Shown: positions 44,834-53,123 of the stretch, in pieces
Layout: each line of letters begins with the position of its first letter
How positions within the stretch are numbered: position 1 is the stretch's first letter
Source of the DNA: Burkholderiales bacterium PBB6
GTDB lineage: Bacteria > Pseudomonadota > Gammaproteobacteria > Burkholderiales > Burkholderiaceae_C
NCBI GenBank assembly: GCA_002255925.1
Contig: NKIH01000002.1
Location: forward strand, 1 to 64,000
Length of the DNA: 64,000 nt
Reading direction: 5' to 3'
Notes under the pieces: generated by a model
The model's database searches: none
The model's input: only the letters and a program-made list of their open reading frames with translations
What the model was told of the DNA's origin: nothing
Made by a program: the position numbers and the translations under genes

Positions 44834-44849
44834 TGGCACGTTGTCTGCA
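44834..44849 (+). promoter_or_regulatory. Sigma-54 (-24/-12) promoter of the acidic amino acid uptake genes
   Basis: TGGCACG-TTGT-CTGCA has the invariant GG (44835-44836) and GC (44847-44848) ten bases apart and differs from the TGGCACG-N4-TTGCA consensus at one position. It lies twelve bases before the ATG of the first binding-protein gene, so the leader is very short or translation is from a downstream start. Confidence 0.78.
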
Positions 44850-44860
44850 TTGCTCAGGGC

Positions 44861-45817
44861 ATGCACCGCGTTCCAGCCGCCATCCTCCGCACCACCGCTT
44901 CGGTGTTGGGCACGAGCTTGTGCCTGTGCCTGGTGATGCCACAAGCGGCCGTGGCCGCGCCGCCTGCCGTGCCCGCATCGCAGCCCGAGATGGCCAGCGA
45001 CACCCTGCGGCGCATCGCCGAAACCGGCACCATCAACCTCGGCCACCGCGAATCGTCGGTGCCGTTCTCGTTTTACGACCAGCGCCGCCAGGTGGTGGGC
45101 TACTCGCACGAGCTGATGCTGAAGGTGGCCGACGCCGTCAAGGCCGAGCTCAAGCTGCCTGCGCTGACGCTGCGTCTGGTGCCCGTCACCTCGCAGAACC
45201 GCATCCCGCTGGTGCAGAACGGCACTGTCGACATCGAGTGCGGCTCCACCTCTAACACCACCGAGCGCGCCCGCCAGGTGTCGTTCTCGACCTCGTTTTT
45301 CGTGGTCAGCACCCGCCTGCTGGTGCGCCGCGATGCCGGCATCAAAGACTTCCCGGATCTGGGTGGCCGCCGCGTGGTGGTCACGGCCAGCACCACCTCC
45401 GAGCGCCTGCTGCGCACTTACAACGAGAGCCGTGGCGGCAAGATCCAGGTGGTGACCGCGCGCGACCACGGCGAGGCCTTCGTGCTGCTCGAAGACGGCA
45501 AGGTCGACGCGATGATGCTCGACGACGCGCTGCTCTATGGCGAGCGCGCCAAGGCCCGCAACCCGGACGACTGGATCGTCACCGGCACGCCGATGTCGTC
45601 CGAGGCCTACGGCTGCATGATGCGCCGCAACGAGCCGGCGCTGAAGGCGCTGGTTGACCGGTGCCTGACCCGATTGCTCACTTCGGGCGAAGCGATGAAG
45701 ATCTACGGCCGATGGTTCCAGCGTCCGATCCCGCCGCGGGGCCTGAACTTGAACTGGGCCCCTTCGGAGGCCCTGCTCTCGTTGTACCGTCACCCGGGTG
45801 ACCAACCATTGCCATGA
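44861..45817 (+). CDS. Amino-acid ABC transporter binding protein, GltI paralogue
   Basis: A 318-residue periplasmic binding protein with signal peptide ('TASVLGTSLCLCLVMPQAAVA'). 'GTINLGHRESSVPFSF' and 'VTSQNRIPLVQNGTVDIECGST' match glutamate/aspartate-binding proteins and the product of the next gene. The ATG is twelve bases downstream of the -12 element, so if the predicted start site is right the leader is almost absent; the next in-frame Met would destroy the signal peptide. It differs from the following GltI in the mature N-terminus ('PASQPEMASDTLRR') and C-terminus, suggesting a different or broader ligand range served by the same GltJKL importer. Confidence 0.88.
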   Translation: MHRVPAAILRTTASVLGTSLCLCLVMPQAAVAAPPAVPASQPEMASDTLRRIAETGTINLGHRESSVPFSFYDQRRQVVGYSHELMLKVADAVKAELKLPALTLRLVPVTSQNRIPLVQNGTVDIECGSTSNTTERARQVSFSTSFFVVSTRLLVRRDAGIKDFPDLGGRRVVVTASTTSERLLRTYNESRGGKIQVVTARDHGEAFVLLEDGKVDAMMLDDALLYGERAKARNPDDWIVTGTPMSSEAYGCMMRRNEPALKALVDRCLTRLLTSGEAMKIYGRWFQRPIPPRGLNLNWAPSEALLSLYRHPGDQPLP

Positions 45818-45891
45818 AGGCAGTTGAAGATCACCACGTTTTCCACCGCCGCGATTCAACAGCGGCATTTCTTGACCTTCCAGGAGCTCTG

Positions 45892-46806
45892 ATGTCCAAG
45901 ACCCGTTTCTCCCCGTCGCCGCGCGCTGCGCTGGCTCTGGCTGCCCTGCTGGCCACCGGTGTGGCCCAGGCCGACACCCTGTCCAAGATCAAGGAAAGCG
46001 GCAGCGTCACCATGGGCGTGCGTGAGTCCTCGGGCTCGCTGTCGTACACCCTGGGCGACGGCAAGTACGTCGGCTACCACGTTGAAATCTGCGAACGCGT
46101 GCTGAGCGACGTGCGCAAGCAGCTGGGCCTGTCCAGCATGTCGGTGAAGTACCAGCCGGTGACCTCGCAGAACCGCATCCCGCTGGTGACCAATGGCACC
46201 GTGGACATCGAGTGCGGCTCGACCACCAACAACGCCACCCGCCAGAAGGACGTGGCTTTCGCGGTCACCACCTTCGTGGAGGAAGTGCGCATCGCTGTGA
46301 AGGCCAACTCGGGCATCACCACGATCAACCAGCTGAACGGCAAGAACGTGGCCACCACCACGGGCACGACCTCGGTGCAGACCCTGCGCAAGCATGAGCG
46401 CGCCGCCAGCGTCGACTTCAAGGAAGTCTTCGGCAAGGACCACGCCGACAGCTTCCTGCTGCTGGAAAGCGGCCGCGCTGACGCGTTCGTGATGGACGGC
46501 GCCATCCTGGCCGGCAACATCGCCAAGGCCAAGAACCCGGCTGAATTCAAGATCGTCGGCGAAGTGCTGTCGGTCGAGCCGATCGCCATCATGATGCGCA
46601 AGGACGACCCGGCCTTCAAGAAGGCTGTGGACGATTCCATCAAGGGCATGATGAAGTCGGGCGAAATCGCCAAGCTGTGGGACAAGTGGTTCCAGCAGCC
46701 GATCCCGCCGGCGAACGTGAAGGTGGGCATGCCCCCGAACGACAACACCAAGGCTGCGTGGGCCAACCCCAACGACAAGCCGATGGAAGACTACGCCAAG
46801 AAGTAA
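45892..46806 (+). CDS. gltI: Glutamate/aspartate-binding protein
   Basis: A 304-residue periplasmic binding protein of the GltIJKL importer. Signal peptide 'RAALALAALLATGVAQA' is followed by 'DTLSKIKESGSVTMGVRESSGSLSY', then 'VTSQNRIPLVTNGTVDIECGSTTNN' and 'FGKDHADSFLLLESGRADAFVMDG', all typical of GltI/AatJ. AGGAG stands eight bases before the ATG. Codon use is noticeably more biased than in neighbouring genes, as expected for an abundant protein. A strong hairpin separates it from gltJ. Confidence 0.95.
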   Translation: MSKTRFSPSPRAALALAALLATGVAQADTLSKIKESGSVTMGVRESSGSLSYTLGDGKYVGYHVEICERVLSDVRKQLGLSSMSVKYQPVTSQNRIPLVTNGTVDIECGSTTNNATRQKDVAFAVTTFVEEVRIAVKANSGITTINQLNGKNVATTTGTTSVQTLRKHERAASVDFKEVFGKDHADSFLLLESGRADAFVMDGAILAGNIAKAKNPAEFKIVGEVLSVEPIAIMMRKDDPAFKKAVDDSIKGMMKSGEIAKLWDKWFQQPIPPANVKVGMPPNDNTKAAWANPNDKPMEDYAKK

Positions 46807-46848
46807 GACGCCGATGCGGCGGTGGCCTGCGGGCTGCTGCCGCTCGGG

Positions 46849-46872
46849 GGCTGGCGTGGCAACACGCCAGCC
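46849..46872 (+). other. Stable hairpin with GCAA tetraloop between gltI and gltJ
   Basis: GGCTGGCGTG (46849-46858), loop GCAA (GNRA class), CACGCCAGCC (46863-46872): ten perfect pairs, no T tract. Such intercistronic stems typically protect the binding-protein mRNA and lower permease expression, giving excess binding protein over membrane complex. Confidence 0.7.
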
Positions 46873-46904
46873 ACACATGAGATTCGAGAACTCGGGAGGC
46901 GCGC

Positions 46905-47648
46905 GTGGCGAGCTGGGACTGGGAAGTTTTTTGCAAGAACACCATCGACGGTGAAGTGGTGCCGCGCTGTTTTGGCAGCGGCGGTGACATCACCTACCTC
47001 GACTGGATGTTGTCCGCCTGGGGCTGGACATTGAGCGTGGCGCTGCTGGCGCTGATCGTTGCGCTGAGCGTGGGCTCCCTGATGGGCATCTTCCGCACCA
47101 CGCCGAACAAGTGGCTGGTGGGCATCGGCAATGCGTGGGTGGAGTTGTTCCGCAACATCCCGCTGCTGGTGCAGATCTTCCTCTGGTACCACGTGCTGCC
47201 TTCGATCTTCCCGTCGCTGCGCGCCATTCCCAGCTTCGTGCTGGTGGTGTTCGGCCTGGGCTTCTTCACCTCTGCGCGGGTGGCTGAGCAGGTGCGTGCC
47301 GGCATCCAGAGCCTGCCCAAGGGCCAGCGTTATGCCGGCCTGGCGATGGGCCTGACCCTGCCGCAGACCTACCGCTACGTGCTGCTGCCGATGGCCTTCC
47401 GGATGGTGATCCCGCCGCTGACCAGCGAGAGCATGAACATCATCAAGAACTCGTCGGTCGCCTTCGCCGTGAGCATTGCCGAGCTGACCATGTTCGCCAT
47501 GCAGGCACAGGAAGAAACCTCGCGCGGCATCGAGGTGTACCTGGCCGTGACCGGCCTCTACTTCATCTCCGCCTTTGCCATCAACCGCATCGCCCTGTTC
47601 ATCGAGCAGCGCGTGCAGGTGCCCGGCATGATCGGGGGAGCACGCTGA
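46905..47648 (+). CDS. gltJ: Glutamate/aspartate ABC permease GltJ
   Basis: A 247-residue permease of the polar amino acid (HisM/GlnP) type, with about five membrane segments. It has the longer N-terminal soluble stretch of GltJ ('SWDWEVFCKNTIDGEVVPRC') and 'GWTLSVALLALIVALSVGSLMG', 'VELFRNIPLLVQIFLWYHVLP' and the EAA-type loop 'GLAMGLTLPQTYRYVLLPMAFRM'. Start is GTG with a GGGAGG eight bases upstream. It overlaps gltK by one base. Confidence 0.94.
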   Translation: MASWDWEVFCKNTIDGEVVPRCFGSGGDITYLDWMLSAWGWTLSVALLALIVALSVGSLMGIFRTTPNKWLVGIGNAWVELFRNIPLLVQIFLWYHVLPSIFPSLRAIPSFVLVVFGLGFFTSARVAEQVRAGIQSLPKGQRYAGLAMGLTLPQTYRYVLLPMAFRMVIPPLTSESMNIIKNSSVAFAVSIAELTMFAMQAQEETSRGIEVYLAVTGLYFISAFAINRIALFIEQRVQVPGMIGGAR

Positions 47649-48313
47649 TGGAACTCGATTTTTCCTTCCTGAACTGGGGTGTCATCTCCAGCTTCGTCGT
47701 CAAGGGCTTCTTCTTCTCGATCCAGCTGACGCTGGTGGCCATGGTGGGCGGCATTGCGCTGGGCACCGTGCTGGCGCTGATGCGTCTGTCGGGCAAGAAG
47801 TGGCTGGTGCTGCCGGCATCGGCCTACGTGAACACGCTGCGCTCCATCCCGCTGGTGATGGTGATCCTGTGGTTCTTCCTGCTGATCCCGTTGCTCATCG
47901 GCCGTCCGATGGGCGCCGAGCTGTCGGCCATGATCACCTTCACGGTGTTCGAGGCGGCCTACTACTCGGAGATCATGCGGGCCGGCATCCAGAGCGTGCC
48001 GCGTGGCCAGGTGCATGCCGGTTACGCCGTGGGCATGACCTACGGCCAGACCATGCAGCTGATCGTGCTGCCGCAGGCCTTCCGCAACATGCTGCCGGTG
48101 CTGCTGACCCAGACCATCATCCTGTTCCAGGACACCTCGCTGGTCTACGCCATCGGCGCCTATGACTTGCTCAAGGGCTTCGAAGTCGCAGGCAAGAACT
48201 TCAACCGCCCGGTCGAGACCACCCTGGTCGCCGCTGTGGTGTACTTCATCATCTGCTTCTCGCTGTCGATGCTGGTGCGTCGTCTGCAGAAGAAAATCGC
48301 CATCATCCGCTGA
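47648..48313 (+). CDS. gltK: Glutamate/aspartate ABC permease GltK
   Basis: A 221-residue second permease of the same importer, with 'GFFFSIQLTLVAMVGGIALGTVLALMRL', 'NTLRSIPLVMVILWFFLLIP' and the cytoplasmic EAA loop 'HAGYAVGMTYGQTMQLIVLPQAFR'. Start codon overlaps the gltJ stop (TGATG), so the pair is translationally coupled. Confidence 0.94.
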   Translation: MELDFSFLNWGVISSFVVKGFFFSIQLTLVAMVGGIALGTVLALMRLSGKKWLVLPASAYVNTLRSIPLVMVILWFFLLIPLLIGRPMGAELSAMITFTVFEAAYYSEIMRAGIQSVPRGQVHAGYAVGMTYGQTMQLIVLPQAFRNMLPVLLTQTIILFQDTSLVYAIGAYDLLKGFEVAGKNFNRPVETTLVAAVVYFIICFSLSMLVRRLQKKIAIIR

Positions 48314-48334
48314 GAGCAGCAGGACAAAAACGCC

Positions 48335-49069
48335 ATGATCGACATCAAGAACGTTTCCAAGTGGTACGGCAATTTCCAGGTGCTGACCGACTGCACCACC
48401 AACATCCAGAAGGGTGAAGTGGTGGTGGTGTGCGGCCCGTCGGGCTCGGGCAAGTCGACCCTGATCAAGACCGTCAACGCGCTCGAGCCTTTCCAGAAGG
48501 GCGACATCGTGGTCGACGGCATCAGCATCTCCGACCCGAAGACCGACCTGCCCAAGCTGCGCAGCCGCGTGGGCATGGTGTTCCAGCATTTCGAGCTGTT
48601 CCCGCACCTGTCGGTGACCGAGAACCTGACGCTGGCGCAGATCAAGGTGCTGGGCCGCAATACCGACGAAGCCAAGACCCGCGGCCTGAAGATGCTGGAC
48701 CGCGTCGGCCTGAGCGCGCACAAGGACAAGTTCCCCGGCCAGCTCTCCGGTGGTCAGCAGCAGCGCGTGGCGATCGCCCGTGCGCTGTCGATGGACCCCA
48801 TCGTGATGCTGTTCGACGAGCCGACCTCGGCCCTCGACCCCGAAATGGTGGGCGAAGTGCTGGACGTGATGGTGCAACTGGCCAACGAAGGCATGACCAT
48901 GATGTGCGTGACGCACGAAATGGGCTTCGCCAAGAAGGTCAGCAACCGCGTGATCTTCATGGACGCCGGCAAGATCGTTGAAGACTGCAAGAAGGACGAA
49001 TTCTTCGGCAACCCGGATGCCCGTGCACCGCGCGCCAAGGAATTCCTCTCGAAGATCCTGCAGCACTGA
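48335..49069 (+). CDS. gltL: Glutamate/aspartate ABC ATP-binding protein GltL
   Basis: A 244-residue ATPase with Walker A '[17 protein letters not shown]' (about residue 35), Q-loop '[13 protein letters not shown]', signature '[15 protein letters not shown]', Walker B '[14 protein letters not shown]' and switch '[14 protein letters not shown]'. This is the polar amino acid uptake (PAAT) subgroup. It follows gltK by 21 bases and precedes the sensor kinase by 35. Confidence 0.95.
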   Translation: MIDIKNVSKWYGNFQVLTDCTTNIQKGEVVVVCGPSGSGKSTLIKTVNALEPFQKGDIVVDGISISDPKTDLPKLRSRVGMVFQHFELFPHLSVTENLTLAQIKVLGRNTDEAKTRGLKMLDRVGLSAHKDKFPGQLSGGQQQRVAIARALSMDPIVMLFDEPTSALDPEMVGEVLDVMVQLANEGMTMMCVTHEMGFAKKVSNRVIFMDAGKIVEDCKKDEFFGNPDARAPRAKEFLSKILQH

Positions 49070-49104
49070 ACCTGCCGTTGTTCGGACCGCAAGACCCGCC
49101 CAGC

Positions 49105-51063
49105 ATGTCATGGCCTCGAAGGCCATGGCGGCTGATGCTGCGGCCGCTGCTTCTGGCTGCGGCCGCTTTGTCTTTGGTGCTTGCCGCAGGCTGGGCCGGC
49201 TTCGGCGCCAGCGAGCGCCAGGGCACCGACGCGCTGCGGGCGGAATCCAACCACCAGCTGGACCTGTTTGCCTCGGCGGTCGAGGGCATGATCAAGCGCC
49301 TGGAGCATGTGCCAGCCACGGTGCAGCTCAACCAGGACGTGGTGGCCTTGCTGCGCCAGCCGGGGCAGGCCGAGCGCGTGGCTGCAGCCAGCCTGTACCT
49401 GCGGCGGCTGAATGCCCACCTAGGCAGCCTGTCGGTGTTCGTGATGAACGAGCGCGGCACGGTGCTGGCGGCCAGTGACGCGTCGATGGTCGGTGAAGAC
49501 CTGGCCTACCGGCCGTTTTTCCTTGAAGCGTTGTCGGGCCGGGTAGGGCGGCATTTCGCCATCGGCACGCAAGACAGCCAGCCCGGTTACTACGTCTCGC
49601 ACCCCATCCATGATGGCGCGCGGGTGGCGGGTGTGGCCACCATCAAGATCAGCCTGGAGCCCATCAACCAGGCTTGGGCCATGCTGGGCGCACCGGCGCT
49701 GCTGGCCGATTCGAATCAGGTGGTCATCCTGTCGTCGCAGCCCGAATGGCGCTACACCACGCTGGCCGATTTGCCGCTGGAGCGCCGCGTCGATTTGCAG
49801 CTGACCCGCATGTACAACCAGCAGCGGCTGGGGCGCTTTCCGCTGCAGGTGGATTTGCGCATCGATGAAGACAGCCAGATCGTCGAGGGCGTGTTGCCCA
49901 ATGGCTTGAATGCCAACAGCGCGCGGCCACGACCGGCCAGCCGCGGCATGCTGGTGCTGGGCCGCACGCTGAACGGCATGGACTGGCGACTGATGATGTT
50001 CACCGACCTGCAGCGCGTGCGCCAGCAGGCGGTGCTGCACAGCCTGCTGGCGGCCGTGACCACCGGCTTCTTGCTTTTGCTGGCGCTGTTCGTGAACCAG
50101 CGGCGCCGCATCCTCAGCCAGAAACTGCAGGCCAAGCGCTGGCTGGAGCAAGCCAATACCGAACTCGAAAACAAGGTGACCCGGCGCACCGGCGCCCTGA
50201 GCGAAGCCAACAACCGGCTGCGCAAGGAAGTGGCCGAACGCGAGCAGGCCGAGCTCACGCTGCGGCGCGCGCAGGACGAGCTGGTGCATGCCGGCAAGAT
50301 GGCCGCGCTGGGCCAGCTGGCCACCGGCATCACGCATGAGTTGACACAGCCGCTGGGCGCCATCCGCACGCTCTCGGGCAATGCGCTGGAGTTCATGCGC
50401 CGCGGCGACATGAACGCCGTGCAGGGCAACCTGAATATCCTCACCCGGCTGGCCGACCAGATGGGCGGCATCATCCAGCCGCTCAAGGGCTTCGCCCGCA
50501 AGTCGGCTGCGCAACCCGCCAGCACCGACACCGCCGTGGCCATGGGCAATGCGCTGTTCCTGTATGACCAGCGCCTGCGCAAGGGCGGCGTGCAGGTGCA
50601 CAACCACCTGCAGCCCGGCCAGACGCTGGCCTGGTGTGACCCGAACCGGCTGGAGCAGGTGTTGATCAACCTCATCGGCAATGCCGCCGACGCCATGGCG
50701 GCATTGCCCGAAGGCCAGCCGCGCGAGCTGCATTTGAACGCCGGACCCGACCTGCCCGAACCCGGCGATGAGGCCGCTGATGAAACCGCTGGTGAAACCG
50801 CCGCACCGCGCGTGGTGATCACCGTGCGCGACACCGGCCCCGGCCTCGCCGCCGACGTGCTCGAGCGCTTGTTCGAGCCCTTCTTCAGCACCAAGGAAGC
50901 GGGCGTTGGTCTGGGTTTGGGCCTGGCCATTTCACGCGACATCGCCCGCGAAGCCGGCGGTGAGCTGGACGCCCGCAATGCACCGGAAGGCGGCGCCTGC
51001 TTCGTGCTGCGCCTGCCCGCCGCGCCTCGATCGCAAGACCCACAGGAACACACCCCATCATGA
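49105..51063 (+). CDS. aauS: DctB/AauS-like sensor histidine kinase
   Basis: A 652-residue kinase with a membrane segment at about residues 13-34 ('LLLAAAALSLVLAAGW'), a large periplasmic dCache-type domain containing 'YRPFFLEALSGRVGRHFAIGTQDSQPGYYVSHPI', a second segment near 320 ('AAVTTGFLLLLALFVNQRR'), a coiled coil, His411 in 'ITHELTQPLGAIRTLSGNA' and an ATPase domain ('NLIGNAADAM', 'VGLGLGLAISRDIAREAGG'). This matches DctB/AauS. I use the ATG at 49105; a TTG 27 bases upstream is open. It directly follows gltL and overlaps the regulator gene by four bases, so it probably senses acidic amino acids. Confidence 0.85.
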   Translation: MSWPRRPWRLMLRPLLLAAAALSLVLAAGWAGFGASERQGTDALRAESNHQLDLFASAVEGMIKRLEHVPATVQLNQDVVALLRQPGQAERVAAASLYLRRLNAHLGSLSVFVMNERGTVLAASDASMVGEDLAYRPFFLEALSGRVGRHFAIGTQDSQPGYYVSHPIHDGARVAGVATIKISLEPINQAWAMLGAPALLADSNQVVILSSQPEWRYTTLADLPLERRVDLQLTRMYNQQRLGRFPLQVDLRIDEDSQIVEGVLPNGLNANSARPRPASRGMLVLGRTLNGMDWRLMMFTDLQRVRQQAVLHSLLAAVTTGFLLLLALFVNQRRRILSQKLQAKRWLEQANTELENKVTRRTGALSEANNRLRKEVAEREQAELTLRRAQDELVHAGKMAALGQLATGITHELTQPLGAIRTLSGNALEFMRRGDMNAVQGNLNILTRLADQMGGIIQPLKGFARKSAAQPASTDTAVAMGNALFLYDQRLRKGGVQVHNHLQPGQTLAWCDPNRLEQVLINLIGNAADAMAALPEGQPRELHLNAGPDLPEPGDEAADETAGETAAPRVVITVRDTGPGLAADVLERLFEPFFSTKEAGVGLGLGLAISRDIAREAGGELDARNAPEGGACFVLRLPAAPRSQDPQEHTPS

Positions 51064-52418
51064 GTCTCGAGTTGTCCGTGCTGCTGGTGGAAGACGACCT
51101 GCACATGCAGCTGGGTTGCGTGCAGGCGCTGCAGCTGTCTGGCCTGCGGGTGGACGCTGTTGAGTCGGCCGAGGCCGCGCTGAAGCTCATCACGCCGGGC
51201 TTTGCCGGTGTGGTGGTGACCGACATGCGCCTGCCCAAGGCGGACGGCCTGTCGCTGGTGCGCCGCTGCCAGGAGCTCGACCCCGACCTGCCGGTCATCA
51301 TGATCACCGGCCACGGCGACGTGACGCTGGCCGTGGAAGCCATGCGCAGCGGCGCCTATGACTTCATTCCCAAGCCGTTCTCGCCCGAGGTGCTGGTGGA
51401 AGTGGTGCGCCGGGCCATGGAAAAGCGAGGGCTGACGCTGGAAGTGGCCAGCCTGCGCCAGGCGCTGGCGCTGAAGGAAGGCGTGGCCGGCAAGCTGGTC
51501 GGGCGCTCGCCGCAGATGGAAGCGGTGCGGCAGCTGGTGAGTCGGGTGGCGTCGTCGTCGGTCGATGTGCTGATTCGCGGTGAAACCGGCACTGGCAAGG
51601 AAGTGGTGGCGCAGGCACTGCATGAGCTGTCGGGCCGGCGCCAGGCGCCGCTGGTGGCGCTGAACTGCGGCGGCCTGCCCGACAACCTGCTCGACAGCGA
51701 ACTCTTCGGCCACGAGGCCGGCGCCTTCACCGGCGCGCAGAAGCGCCGCATCGGCAAGATTGAACATGCCCACGGTGGCACGCTGTTCCTCGATGAGGTG
51801 GAAAGCATGCCGATGGGCGTGCAGGTGAAGCTGCTGCGGGTGCTGCAGGACCGGGTCATCGAGCGCCTGGGCTCGAACCAGCGTGTGCCGGTGGATTGCC
51901 GCGTGGTGGCCGCCACCAAGGACGACCTGCTGCAGCGCGCGCAGCAGAACACCTTCCGCAGCGACCTGTATTACCGCCTCAATGTGGTGACGATCGACTT
52001 GCCGCCGCTGCGTGAGCGCCGCGAAGACATTCCGATGCTGCTCGAGCACTTCCTGCTGCTGGCCGCCAGCCGCTACGGCCTTCCGCAACCCACCGTGTCC
52101 ACCGTGCAGCTGCGCGCCTTGATGACCCACCATTGGCCCGGCAATGTGCGCGAGCTGCGCAACGTGGCTGACTGCCTGGTGCTGGGCGTGCGCAACGATG
52201 TACTGGGCGATGCGGTGGCCGCAGCCCCCGCGCCGGCTGGCCTGTCATTGGCAGAAACGGTGGACGACTTCGAGCGCAGCCTGATCCGCGAAGAGTTGCG
52301 GCGCCAGGGCGGCAACATCGCCCGCAGCGCTCAGGCCTTGCGCATTCCCAAGACCACGCTGAACGACAAGATCCGCAAGCATGGCCTGAACAACGGCGGC
52401 GCTGACGGCGAGGCTTGA
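51060..52418 (+). CDS. aauR: Sigma-54-dependent response regulator, DctD/AauR-like
   Basis: A 452-residue NtrC-family activator. Receiver with Asp55 in 'VVVTDMRLPKADG', a central AAA+ domain with Walker A 'GETGTGKE' (about residue 174), the sigma-54 contact loop 'GAFTGA' (from residue 221), and a Fis-type DNA-binding end ('NIARSAQALRIPKTTLNDKIRKHGL'). It overlaps the kinase gene by four bases. The predicted targets are the CGG-N4-CCG sites and -24/-12 promoter upstream of the binding protein gene 6 kb to the left in the same cluster. DctD (dicarboxylates) is the alternative name; the amino acid importer context favours AauR. Confidence 0.88.
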   Translation: MSLELSVLLVEDDLHMQLGCVQALQLSGLRVDAVESAEAALKLITPGFAGVVVTDMRLPKADGLSLVRRCQELDPDLPVIMITGHGDVTLAVEAMRSGAYDFIPKPFSPEVLVEVVRRAMEKRGLTLEVASLRQALALKEGVAGKLVGRSPQMEAVRQLVSRVASSSVDVLIRGETGTGKEVVAQALHELSGRRQAPLVALNCGGLPDNLLDSELFGHEAGAFTGAQKRRIGKIEHAHGGTLFLDEVESMPMGVQVKLLRVLQDRVIERLGSNQRVPVDCRVVAATKDDLLQRAQQNTFRSDLYYRLNVVTIDLPPLRERREDIPMLLEHFLLLAASRYGLPQPTVSTVQLRALMTHHWPGNVRELRNVADCLVLGVRNDVLGDAVAAAPAPAGLSLAETVDDFERSLIREELRRQGGNIARSAQALRIPKTTLNDKIRKHGLNNGGADGEA

Positions 52419-52438
52419 GGCCGCGTGACGGTCGGTGC

Positions 52439-53011
52439 TCAGCCCAGGCCGCGGCGCCGGCCCATGTCGGTGCTCATCGCTGCCAGCGCTTCGGCCGTCA
52501 GCCGGGTTTGAGCGGCTGGAAACACCAGCCCGTCTTCCAGGCCCAGGTGGCTGTGGTGCAGCGTGATGAACGCGTCGCCGGTCACCATCAAGGCCGCCAT
52601 AGCGGCAGGTGAACGGCCCGCAGCCACCTCAGCCAGCCCGGCTCGCAGCGTGAGCCACAACGCCCGGAACTGCGCGTGATCGGCCAGCATCTGCTGTGCC
52701 GCTGCCCTCAGCTGTGGGTCATCGCTGGCCTGCAACGCAGGAATGATGTGGCTCTCTTCGTCTTCATGGTGCAGCGGCGCGGCCACGTCGAAATAGCGCA
52801 TCACGTCCACCGCGGCGCGGGTGGCCTGCTCATCAGGCATTTGCCCCGGCAGTTGGGCGACATGGTTGAGCAGCCGCTGCAGCAGCCCGAGGCTGCGCTG
52901 CAGGCGCTCGTGGCAGGCGGCCAGCAACTCGAACGGGGCCTCGATACCCGCGGTGGGGCCGGCGTGCAGTGCGGGGGCCGAGGCGCTGCGAGGGAGCGGA
53001 AGTTGAGCCAT
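52439..53011 (-). CDS. Hemerythrin-like HHE-domain protein
   Basis: A 190-residue soluble protein whose helical core carries the His/Glu residues of a hemerythrin HHE domain: 'FELLAACHERLQRSLGLL', 'YFDVAAPLHHEDEESHIIPAL', 'MLADHAQFRALW' and 'FITLHHSHLGLEDGLVFP'. Such proteins bind a di-iron centre and oxygen, nitric oxide or peroxide. It is divergent from a Crp/Fnr regulator with an FNR-like box in the 112-base gap. No signal peptide. The ATG at 53011 begins 'AQLPLPRSASAP'. Confidence 0.85.
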   Translation of the reverse strand: MAQLPLPRSASAPALHAGPTAGIEAPFELLAACHERLQRSLGLLQRLLNHVAQLPGQMPDEQATRAAVDVMRYFDVAAPLHHEDEESHIIPALQASDDPQLRAAAQQMLADHAQFRALWLTLRAGLAEVAAGRSPAAMAALMVTGDAFITLHHSHLGLEDGLVFPAAQTRLTAEALAAMSTDMGRRRGLG

Positions 53012-53053
53012 GTCTGATTGTGGCGCTGCCGGGTGGCCAGCCCGCGGCCGGTC

Positions 53054-53067
53054 TTGATCTGGCGCAA
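53054..53067. promoter_or_regulatory. FNR/DNR-like box between hemerythrin and Crp/Fnr genes
   Basis: TTGAT-CTGG-CGCAA matches the TTGAT-N4-ATCAA consensus at eight of ten positions. It lies 42 bases from the hemerythrin start codon and 56 from the Crp/Fnr start codon, in a position to affect both. Confidence 0.45.
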
Positions 53068-53123
53068 CACACCGGCGCCGGTGCTGGGCAACAGTGCCTC
53101 CACAACGAGACCGACCGCCGACC

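Noticed and set aside
49752-52133. A 793-codon open frame on the minus strand
   Set aside because: Antisense to the DctB/DctD-like pair, with no motif of its own.
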